DNA of 64,000 nucleotides from Hsuehochloa calcarea. Taxonomy: Eukaryota; Streptophyta; Magnoliopsida; Poales; Poaceae. The stretch spans positions 14,184,915 through 14,248,914 of the forward strand of contig CM070606.1 of assembly GCA_036346395.1 (NCBI GenBank). The letters run 5' to 3'. The notes beneath the pieces were generated by a model. That model was not told the DNA's origin. It saw only the letters and a program-made list of their open reading frames with translations, and searched no databases. The position numbers and the translations under genes are program-made. This document shows, piece after piece, positions 44,490 to 54,452 of this stretch (positions within the stretch are counted from its first letter, which is position 1; each line of letters starts with the position of its first letter).

Positions 44490-44882
44490 GCATCAAAGGC
44501 AAGTTAGCCCCTTGATATGTCGGACCTTACCGCATCATCGAGAAGAAAGGAACTATTGCCTACAAATTGGAATTGTCAGCTGTACCTTTGGAGGTACATG
44601 ATGTTTTCCACATGTCCTAGTTGAAGAAGTGCCTTCGAATCACAATCGAGGAAGCTCCATTGGAAAGTCTTGATGTACAACAAGATCTAACCTACTGGGA
44701 GCACCCGATTCACATCCTTTAAGAAGCTGAATAGAGGAAAAGAAATCATGCCATCAAATTTCTTAAAGTTCAGTGGACAAATAATATCTAGGATGAAGCA
44801 ACTTGTGAACGGGAGGATCGTCAGCGTACATACTACCCATCTTTCATTTCGAGTAAACGGAATATCAGGACGAGATTCTTGT
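44490..44882 (+). pseudogene. pol: H0 GPY/F module and chromodomain
   Basis: GPY/F module with YVGPYRIIEKKGTIAYKLEL, then LEVHDVFHMS and LKKCLRITIEEAP. The chromodomain has DLTYWEHPIHIL, RNHAIKFLKVQWTNN and DEATCEREDRQRTYYPSF. Four or more in-frame stops. This end is what places H0 among the chromoviruses. Confidence 0.85.
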
Positions 44883-44896
44883 AAGGGGAGGAGATT
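44883..44896 (+). promoter_or_regulatory. H0 polypurine tract
   Basis: AAGGGGAGGAGATT directly before TGTAACATCCC. Confidence 0.9.
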
Positions 44897-45384
44897 TGTA
44901 ACATCCCAATCTTGGATTTGTATTTGAAATGTATAAAAATTAGAATAATTAAAAACTTTTGTTGAATCATGTTGGTATTTGATTTCTCTGGATTTCCATT
45001 GATTGGTTTTGATGAATTTTGATAAATAAATGTTTCAATTAACTAAACAAAATCTTTTGAAACAAAAATCTTCTGATTAGTTAATGGAAATAATTTTCCT
45101 AGGTTTTGGGTCATCTCAGTGAATCCTCATAAATTTTTTATAATTTTTAGAATTCATTTGCTATTTTAGTTAGCCAATCAAATCAGTCGATCCTTAGTCG
45201 AACCGCTAAATCAGAGAATTGAAAGAATTTTTTTAAAACAGTTCACTTTATAAAAAACTTTTAAAAAATTATACAATGGTTCTCATAGAGTCAGTAACCT
45301 TCCATAAAAATTTATAAATTTTTGGTGTAATACTACTCTGTCTAAAAATTCACAACCCTCTTAGCCTTTTAAAGTCAATTTGGT

Positions 45385-45590
45385 CAAACCGATCGAGTTG
45401 ACTCCTCTCGATTTCCACCACCCATTCGATTTTGACCAGCCAATCAATTTCGACCACTCGCTTGATTTTGACTAGCCACTCGGTTTGACTAGAAACTCGA
45501 TTTCGACTAGCCGCTTGGTTCTACCACCCACGCATTTCGACCACCCTCTCGATTTGATCAGCCTCTTGGCTTCGACCAGACCCTCCGACC
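45385..45590. repeat. 18-bp minisatellite in the H0 LTR
   Basis: About ten degenerate copies of TCGATTTCGACCAGCCAC-like units, most 17-18 bp. It lies before the GC-rich promoter segment. Confidence 0.82.
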
Positions 45591-45913
45591 AGGCCAGCTT
45601 GTCAGCCACCTTCTCACCTAGTTACCATATTCCTCACCATGCCCGTGCCACCAGCGATCGCATGCGTCACCACGGCGGCAAAAGTCATAGCCCCAGCGCG
45701 AATCCCGCCCCTTTTTCCCTCCAGGCGCGTGCGCCTTTCCCCCTCTTGTCTTCTCCCCCACCTGCCCCGTCACACCAGAGCTCATAGAAAGTCCAGAGTC
45801 ACCATGCCCTATATCCTCACCATCCCCTCCATGTCCTCAACTTGTCCATGGCAGTGAGCCATGAACCGAGCTCACCCCGCTGCCCTCTCCTCGCACGTCC
45901 TCCACCTCTAGCC

Positions 45914-45922
45914 TGTATAAAG
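45914..45922 (+). promoter_or_regulatory. TATA box of the H0 3' LTR
   Basis: TGTATAAAG after the CT-rich segment. Confidence 0.5.
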
Positions 45923-46786
45923 CCTTGGAGCTCCATCTTTATACCATTTTGCAACCACTCGAGCCCTCCCCTACCTCCTACCTTCCTCCTTTGAGCCAAG
46001 CCCGAAGGTTGTGCTAAAGCTCCATTTTCGACCAAGACGACGCCGTCGTGTCTGCATGGTTCCAATGCCACCCTCTTACTTCCATCAGCGTTCGTATATG
46101 TTTCCGATGCTTGAGGATGCAATCCCCTAACACAATCTTCCTTTTCCCCTTCAGGAGTGGTCTAACTTTGAGTTTTCTTCGACTCCGGCCGAAACGAGTT
46201 CCTTCTTCCCCATCTCCATTAAGAGGCTCCACTTTTCAGTTGCTTGCTCTAGCACCATCTCTGGGTATCACTGGCTGGGTCTCATTGAAGCTTCCTGTAC
46301 ATCTCATCTTCTTTCTCTTTGCTCAGGATGAGCCCTCCTCGGTGAAGCCCCCTCGTCGCCGTTGCTCATCGCCGCCGTCACCATTACCGGTACCAAGCTT
46401 CCTACAACCATCTACGAACTCAAAATAAAATAATTTTTATTTCTAAATTCATATAAAATTATGCTCTACCTTCTGTGTAAAAGTCATGATTTTTTGGTGA
46501 TTTTGAATTTTTGAGTTTATTTGGTGTTATTCGTCCTGATTGGTTCTTTTCAATTCGTTCGCTAGGTTTCGATGATTCTATTATTTATGAGAGTGATATG
46601 CAGTAGCCAGAGGACTGACTCCAGCAAGGCAAGCAGCCCCGTTTGATTATATTGCTCCTATTACTTTTGGTAAAATTATCTTGATTGCAAATGTATGTAT
46701 TGATGTGCTATTTTGATGTTAATTTTCGTTAGTAGAAGTTAACCCGAATAGATGCATGAGCTGTAGGTAAATATTCACATTTCTAC

Positions 46787-49615
46787 TGTAACACCCTGGC
46801 AATTCGGAAGCCAAAATGTTACCTAAAGAACTAACATACAACCACATTGCGGAAGAATTTAAACAATACCTCAATCCAATAGCATATAAAGATCATCAGA
46901 TATTGGTATGATTGCAAGAATATAATATGAATCCATCCACATAACAAAAATTATAAATATCCAAGTCTACTGAATCATTAAGATAATTCAAATACTAGAC
47001 TAATTAGAAATTACTAGCAGTTATTTAATCAACCAAAACATAGGGAATGATATAATCCACCATCATACCCTATTTATTACAGTTCAACTTTAACAAATGA
47101 AAGGCAAGGACAAGTTCAAATAAATTAAAACTGAATATTGTGAAGTGAAAGAAAGAATGTGAAGTGAATGTTGTGATCCACGTGACTAAGCCCTCCCATG
47201 CATGCCGTCTTCAATAGTTACCTAAAACAAATAAACACTGCAAGAATGAGTCCACGACTCAGCAAGTACAACGGAATAAAGCGAACCATACTGAATATGA
47301 ACATAACATCACAGAATAGAAATTGAAGGTAGAATGGATGAAATCATATGTATGAATGAAATGCATGAACTCCACTTCTGCTTATACCAGTATAGCCAGT
47401 GACATACCCGTCGGTGTTCACTTAGGCCTGCATTTAACAAAATGTGGGGATCCAAAGCCCGTATGAAGAACGTTCCATACAGAGATCCAAATCTGCCCAC
47501 ATTGGAATGGTGGGTCTTACATGCCTATACTGGAATCGATGGGTCTTTACATTCCACTCCCGTGGACGAAACATGAACAATGAATGAATGGAATAAATTA
47601 TGAATAATGAAAGACACCATCTCATTAAACATGGATTAACGAACGTGAAAAGAACATGAAGCATTGAATCTAGTCCTGGATCATAGAATTAACAGTATGA
47701 ATCAACAAGCACTCAGCATTCACCATCAATAAGACTCACATGGTACTTGCCCATATTAAAATTGTGGGACTTCACTACCCACTGCCGTGGGAGAACAGGA
47801 ACGAAGGAACGAATGAATATATTGAACATGGTCCTATTATTGAAGAATCATGGTATATCAACTATGAAAGGAAACAAGGAATACCGAAATTACCCATTTC
47901 ATATGCATCAATCAAGTGGAACAACAACAAATAAGACAAATCAATTGTACTTGCCTTTCGAACTGCGACGCGTTAGGAGGCAAGGACGAAGCTACTAATC
48001 TCGAATTCCCTTTTCCTACACAAATTAATTATTTAAATAAGTAACAACGTGAAAAGGACGCTACTCGAAATGCTTAGTCGTCGCATCCTAACCCAAGGTT
48101 CACATAGTCGATCTACCCATTAAACCGACAGTCTAGCGGGACGGTAATCTGGACAGTGACACTAAAACACCATATCATTTGCTCTGAGACTCGAAAAGGG
48201 GTGATTTCAGATCCTATGGAAACGGTAACAAAAATCTCCACATTAACCTAGTTGGCTGAACCTTCTGATTCGGCCAACAACCTAGGCTAATATTTAGATG
48301 ATAGTCTTAATACAAAATCTGTCTAGTAGAATTACACTAAAGTAATGAAATGATCATTACTTTTGATAAAACTAACCAAAATCCATGATTCTTATCATTC
48401 GGGAAAGCTAAGAATAAGACCTTCAAAAGTCTAGTTGGCATGAAACTCATAATTTGCCTTTAACAAAATCTAGCCAACGGCTCAAAACTACAGTCAGCAA
48501 ACCGACAACAGTTCAGGACAGCAGCACGGAAAAATTCATATTTATTAATGTGGGACTCAGAGCGAGATGAGTCCAGTGCCTAACGAAACTTAACGAGCAA
48601 ACCTACAAAACTCTAGTTGACAGGATTTCCTAATTCTGCCAAAATAATTAACTAAACAGTCGGTGAATTTGCCTGACAGAAATATGTCCACACAAACGGA
48701 ACAGCAGCGAAGAACATAACATAACTTTTAGTCTATAAATCTAATTAGAGTTTTCTTTATCAATATGGAAATATGATAAAATTATCTACAGAAATCGTTT
48801 TGGGTGACAAATCTTAATCTGATCCTACCTAAATTATATTTCATTAAACAACTTTACTGGTAATTCTCGTCAGGTTTCTCATGACAGCAGGAAAGAATCT
48901 ATCGTAACTTTTGAACCGTAGATCAAAATCTGGTGATCTTGGCGGCTATGGAAAGCTAAGAACCGTGGCTAAAAATCTATAGGAGGTGGAAACTTCCAAT
49001 TCTGCCTCTAGAGACCCGAAATTGGCCTCGCAACCTACTGGACAGAATCTGAATTCCTAACAGCACCTATTCTATCCAATCAAACTAATCGGATTCGCAA
49101 CTAATCAACATCAAGCAGCGGGGAAAACATCTAGTTACCCTTGTAGAACCTTAGGGAGACGCTGGTTGATCCCTCACGAAGAAGATCCCTCGTCTTCTCC
49201 TCCTTACTCCTCCTTTGGCCGGCCCTCCAATGGACATCTCCTCGCCTTCCTCCCAAAGGGCAGCAGCAAGAGTGTCGCCGGGGAAGATGAGAGACACTAC
49301 TGGAGGTGCGCAAGGGGTAGGGGCGGCGCAAGAAACAGGGGGGCGGCTGCCATGGGAGATGGGAGGAGTGGGGGGAGGTGGAGGTGGTCGGTTGGAAGGG
49401 GGAGAAGGGGAGTGGTGGCCTGGGTAGGGGAATGGGGGAAGGGAGGGGTGAGGCTAGGGTTTAGGGGAGGAACCCCCCCTCATGGGCTGCGGCCCAGGCC
49501 CAGGTTGCCGGAACTACGCTGAAAACCCCCCAAAGAAAAGGATAAATTCTGAATTTTGTTTCACTCCTCCCCCGAGACTTCTTCCAAAAAGCTGAAACAC
49601 TTTTGGGATATTACA
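46787..49615 (-). mobile_element. S4: solo group B gypsy LTR inside the H0 LTR
   Basis: 2,829 bp. Minus strand begins TGTAATATCCC and ends CCAGGGTGTTACA. Flanks TCTAC (46782-46786) and TCGAC (49616-49620) look like a duplication with one change. From about 48240 to 48990 a repeat recurs about every 182 bp (CTAGTTGG-like words at 48248, 48431, 48613, ~48795, ~48977). No internal region. Confidence 0.88.
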
Positions 49616-51080
49616 TCGACCGAGCCTAATTTAGATTATTACTAATGATTTAGAGTCACTTTGCTTAGCAACACTTAGAATGGTAGTACGGGGATCGTCG
49701 CTTCAGCGATGGTCGTTGTATCATCATTCTAAATATTTGGGTCAGAGTACTCATGGGTATAATGTATTTGGAAAACTTAAAATGAAAATAAAAGGATTTG
49801 AACACAGGCAAATGGTTGTCGGTGTGGTTATTGGGTGTGTGGCTCGTGTCCGAGTCGACAAGGACCGAATTACTTGTGTCACTGATCCAAGCACTATTGC
49901 GTGCATCCACATGAGGGCATATGGGAACCCTCTTGACTTAGTACTCTGGCGTGTGTGAGCTCTGAATCGCTGGAGGTTGTATGTGTTGTGTTAAAAATAT
50001 TTTGTGTGTGTTGGGTGTGCAGGAGTGGATTCCTGTCCAGGTTCTCCACACCGATGGGCATCGGTACTTGTACTAGGTTTTACCCCAAGGGTTAGTTGAC
50101 CTGGGCTTTACGGATGACTCTGACACAACGTATGGGTTTCCATCCATACAGGCGACTCTTAGTTAAGGTATTATATTGGAAAATGTCCTCTAGGACTTAG
50201 CTCAGCTGGCATACCTAAGGAAGTGTGCCAAATAGCTTGGCAAAATGAGCGGTCTGACATCTGGGTAAAGTTGTACACCCCTACAAGGTTTAATCTAATC
50301 GAGTAGCCACGTTCTTGGTTTTGACAATGCTTGGCTAGGTTGTGCAAGAATTAGACACTATATTTTGATAAAACTTGCAATTGGGTGGTATGAATGGGGA
50401 ATTCGTGCTATGTTGTGGTGGCTGTTGGGAAGTCACCTCTAGGAGGTTAATTATGTTTATAAATGTTGTCTCGTTGTTATTTAAATATTTAAAAACAGAT
50501 TTGCCAAATTGCTTTACAATCTATTACTCTATTGCAAAGGAAACTACCTTATACTAAAAACTGCTTAGTGTAGTGGTCTTTCCTTTGATACTTCAATACA
50601 TCTATATATTCTTTTGCTTGTAAGACTTGCAAGTACAACTTTGTACTCAACCCGCTTACTGGAATTTCAGAGTAGGTTGATTCCTAAGGGATCAACTATT
50701 GTGAGACCGACTTCGTGCAGGACGACTAGCTCGATGAGTTTCTGGTCAGTAGCCTTATGGGTAAAGGTAGCTGGTGGGCTTTTGTTTATTGCCATCCTGT
50801 GCCTTGTTATTTTTAGTGCGTTTTGGTACTTTATTTTTTTATTTGGCCACTCGGTCATATTTGTGTAATAAGAACTCTGTATGTCTTTTGTGTTGTAAAT
50901 TATGAAAACTCGGTATTGTAATAACTTGTGTATATAGAATTGATGCTTTAAATTTTGTAAAGGTGTATGTGCACTGCTCCTAGGAGGTATACAATACACC
51001 GAGAGCAGGATATTTGATTTGAAATGCTAGGACCAATAAGATAGTTAAGTGTTACAAGTTAAATACCCCGGGTTCTCACA

Positions 51081-52006
51081 GCAGCAGCAGCCTGAGGCAG
51101 GGACAGTGGTGGTGGCCCGAGGAAGGGCGACAGTGGTGGCGTCCCGAGATCGTGGCAGTGGCAGTAGTAGTGGCGCTAGCTAGTTACAGGGGGGATGGTT
51201 TGGAGCGTGGCGTGGTTCATCCCGTGTGGGGGCGATGACGGCGGGCAGAAGAAGACCGCCGCACAAGCCCCGGGGCCACTGTCCGCCACCGCACAGCGTT
51301 GGAAGCTATGGGGGCAACCACACATGACGCATGTGAGCTAGCTGTCTTGCCAATCCCTCATAGGGAGGTAGTAGGTGGCTGCATTGGGGAACAGTGGGAT
51401 TTGACGTAGCATTGCGGCGGAATCGGGATGAGCTTGGGGCGTCCAGATAGTCGTAGACGGCGACGCTCGACAGTAGAAGCCCTGGGCAGTGGCTCCAGCT
51501 ATATTAGGGGCTAGCGAAAAGCCGAAACTAGAGTGGGGCTAGAGAAGCTAGAGCCAAAGTGAAGCCGAAGCTGCTGTCTCCACGTAGATCGTGGAGCCAT
51601 GGTGAAGGTGAAGCCACCGGTCGCACGAGATTGAGGAGTAGGAGGAAGTCAAGCCGCCACCCAAGTAGATAAAAAGTAGAGCACTGTAGCCACAATCGCA
51701 CTCAACGGCGGTTGGTAGCGGCAGTGTTGGGGATGAAGCTCTGGTTGGGGGTGTGCCGGTGCGAAAAGATCGTCGGGGAGGAGTCTTCGGCTTGTATCTG
51801 GCTCGGGGCAGTGTGGATCCAGCGGTAGGGAGGAGCTACAATGGTGGTGGCGAACGTATCCGCAGCTGATCCGCAAAGGCAGTGGCTATGGCGGGAGCAG
51901 AGCAGAGGAGCTTGTGGGGAGAACGACGCGGGGCCGGCGGCGACGGCATTGGCAGTGGTCGACGGTGGCGGTCATATGGAAAACTCTAACCTTTACTCTG
52001 ATACCA
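51081..52006 (-). other. Copia-like leader/gag start remnant, GC-rich
   Basis: On the minus strand this follows the PBS at 51996-52006. It is GC-rich and codon-like, with Pro/Ser/Ala-rich open stretches, but I cannot assign a Gag domain. It ends abruptly at the H0 LTR (51080). It could be the 5' end of a copia element split by H0 or a non-autonomous relative. Confidence 0.4.
51996..52006 (-). promoter_or_regulatory. Primer binding site (iMet type)
   Basis: Minus-strand TGGTATCAGAG immediately after the LTR end CAATTCAACA; the exact plant consensus. Confidence 0.88.
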
Positions 52007-52274
52007 TGTTGAATTGAACACTTGATTTATTCCAATAGGCCAAAAAGGCTAATATATGATATACATGGTGAGTCGATATGGAAAGAACACTTGAGCTATG
52101 TACATACGTTACAATCTATAGGTTGTTTTGGTGGTTGTGACATCGGGTTTACCAAAGGTGAATGATCCACATGAAGCTGATTCTGTGTTATTGCCAACTT
52201 ATGTTACTTATCTATAGGAGGATTTGCATCAACTGTAGTATATATCTATTGCACTTTGCAACCAAGTACCAACA
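52007..52274 (-). repeat. Short copia-type 5' LTR (268 bp)
   Basis: Minus strand TGTTGGTACTTGG...TTCAATTCAACA with 5-bp inverted ends TGTTG/CAACA and the PBS directly behind. The sister LTR is not in the window; it may lie beyond H0. Confidence 0.8.
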
Positions 52275-52282
52275 ATTCTTAT

Positions 52283-52433
52283 ACTTACCAAAGGTGATAC
52301 GTATCGTCCCATAAAATTTGCATCTGATTTAGCTTCCATGTTCCGCTGAGCTGTTGTCGCGCGCTAATCTCAAACTCAAAGGAGTCAAGTGTATTAAACT
52401 TGGTGATTCGCAGACTCCATGTTGTGCAGCCAA
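52283..52433 (-). other. Exon-like open stretch, unknown
   Basis: Minus-strand frame without stops: VGCTTWSLRITKFNTLDSF, EFEISARQQLSGTWKLNQ, MQILWDDTYHL. It is preceded by a T-rich tract ending CTGTGAAG and followed by GTAAGTATAAG, like a 3' and a 5' splice site. A neighbouring short stretch (minus, about 52478-52521) also lies between AG and GT. I do not recognise the protein. It could be chance or a captured gene piece. Confidence 0.25.
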
Positions 52434-53040
52434 CCTTCACAGAAACAAAACAAAGAAAGGGGGATTTGATGACCGAAAGATACCTAGAAACTCAGCTATC
52501 ATTTGTTGACTTCCCAGCATCTGCTGTCTGTAAAAAGTTTGGTTAAATGGTTAATGTCTTTTGCTTTCAGTACAGTGAACTGTGCGACGATATTCAGGTC
52601 TCATTTTTACACGTGGAATACAGATAGCAGCGGTTGTTGGTAGAATTTGTCTGCTCTGTAGTCCAAACATGCCATGCAGAAAGAAAGCAAAGTTGGTTTC
52701 CAGGGAAATTTGTACTCATTTTTGTTACTTGTCACAAGCCATCAGGTGTCTGAAAGATTCTAGTTAATGACTTCTGCAGTGTATGAAAGTAATGTGTGTG
52801 TTTGCTACTTGCTCCGTAGAAAGAAAGCAAGGAAAGTTGTTGTCATGGCAGACATTGGAGATTTGAGAAGAACAATGGTGGCCATCGCAATTAACATGTC
52901 ACGTTTGCACTGGTACATGGAGAGTGGTATATCCCAGGGAAAAGTTAGGTTTGATGGAATGAGTGTTGCATGTCAAGAGAGAGAAAAAAAAGTTAAGTTT
53001 ACCTAATTTAGCATCTGAAAGGCACAGTAGGACTGTGACA
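52434..53040. other. Unassigned, low-repeat DNA
   Basis: No recognisable domain. The + strand has an open frame of 79 codons at 52767-53006 with no family resemblance that I know. No LTR termini or matches to other parts of the window. Confidence 0.35.
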
Positions 53041-53099
53041 ACTCAACTCAGCCCTCAAACTCATCCATAGTTTCATCAGTATGGAAGTTAATTCGTTGG

Positions 53100-54240
53100 T
53101 TCCTGTCTCTCCTACATGAATATTGGGTTAGGATATGGACGCGACTAGCATTCAGGCGTACAGTCTGAGCGCCAACGTGATGATGCTCAATCGTCCATCT
53201 TACGTGTTGACAAAAGCTCCTTTCGACACAATTTTATAATATCACACGCATCCCTTGGCAGTACTATGCAACATCACGCACACCCGACGCAAACAAAAAC
53301 TCCTCCACCCGATCTCTTCCAAAAAAAAATAGTAGAAAAATAGCATATTCTCACCAAAATCGAATGCAAACCATCGGTATGGAACGTAGCTGCATTTAAA
53401 AACTAATTCAAATATAACAATGAAACAAATTTCAATGTTACAACATTGCAATATTTTGAAATAATAGTTGCAATATAAGAAAATAATTACCACAACATCA
53501 AGCAATCTGCAATATTTAAAACTAACTTATGAAACATTTTGTTTTCATGTATGCAACAATTAGCGACAACGGTTGCAACAAAAATCCTTTTCGTACAAAA
53601 AAAATTCTGGAATAACTTTCTGCAACAATAGAGAAATGTTGCTGCAACAATTCGAGAGAATGTATGAAACATTTAAATGGTACAGGGCTGCAACAAACCA
53701 AAAACACCATTGCAACACCCTGAAATACCTATTGCAACAACATGAATAATCTAATGAAACATGCCGGTGGCTTGCCTTTTCTTCTCCATCAACCGAACCA
53801 ACAACACTAATGGAGGCTACGACCGGCCATGGTGGCACTCATCTAGCCTCGAGGGAGCTCGCGTAGGCCGCGACTATCCACAGCTAAGCCAAGTTTGGCC
53901 CCGGTAAAGGGGGCGGGGGGCTTGTAGAGGTGGGCGCAGAGCTCGTCTGTCCACGAAGCTCACGGAGGCCATGCCCGGTGGTGGCTAAGCTTTGCTAACT
54001 CTGACGACGGAGTTCTCATATGGAAGAAGACAGTGGGAGAGAGGGATGGAAAAAAAATGAAAAGCATGGAGGAGAGTGGGAAAACTTTGTTCTCGTATGG
54101 AAGAAGATAGTGGGAGGAGGAGAGAGGGACAAATGCAAAAAGGGCAAGGGCGGGGGGAGGGGGCATCCGATGCCTTTATTGTTGGATGACAGGCCGAGTC
54201 GTCTGACAAGTAACATCCTTCCGGACGTATGGTGCTTATA
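53100..54240. repeat. TGCAACA/TGAAACA-rich repeat, possible DNA transposon remnant
   Basis: From 53400 to 53765 the words TGCAACA, TGAAACA and GCAATAT recur every 20-40 bp. The flanks 53130-53300 and 53770-54220 are GC-richer. The motifs resemble those I associate with grass non-autonomous DNA elements. Clear terminal inverted repeats were not found, so the class is open. Confidence 0.3.
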
Positions 54241-54452
54241 AATTCCCTTAGGTTAACTATATTGGCCAAGCTGTGTAGTGCACGTTAGTAAAACTGATGC
54301 AAATATGTTTTTTTCCTAGTCTGGCCCAAGCACAGCCCAAGCAAGCCCTCGTCCTAAGATGGTTGTGGATTACACCAGTTGACAGGTAGCCTCAAAACCG
54401 CATGCAAGAACATTGGAATGTGTGCATGCAAGCTGCTTTCAGACGGGTCCTA
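54241..54452. other. Unassigned spacer
   Basis: No domain or repeat seen. The last five bases (TCCTA) are the probable duplication of S5. Confidence 0.4.

Larger units (their letters stand above)
41506..51080 (+). mobile_element. H0: Ty3/gypsy chromovirus, 3' half, oldest layer
   Basis: Plus-strand protease, RT, RNase H, integrase, chromodomain, PPT and a complete 3' LTR. The 5' LTR and gag were separated from it by the insertion of G1 and should lie left of the window. Coding parts are full of stops and a few frameshifts; the stops examined are consistent with C-to-T changes on the coding strand. The LTR is about 3.35 kb once S4 is removed. GCAGC follows at 51081-51085 as the possible duplication; its partner is out of view. 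Confidence 0.88.
44897..51080 (+). repeat. H0 3' LTR, split by S4
   Basis: Starts TGTAACATCCC, ends GGGTTCTCACA. About 3.35 kb net. Contains an 18-bp minisatellite (45385-45590), a GC-rich segment, a TATA box at 45914-45922, and a decayed conserved block near 50300. The sequence on either side of S4 aligns with S1 on the other strand. Confidence 0.88.

Noticed and set aside
44897..51080. H0 3' LTR plus S1 as the two LTRs of one element
   Set aside because: They lie in opposite orientation and S1 has its own GTAGA duplication, so they are independent insertions of related families.
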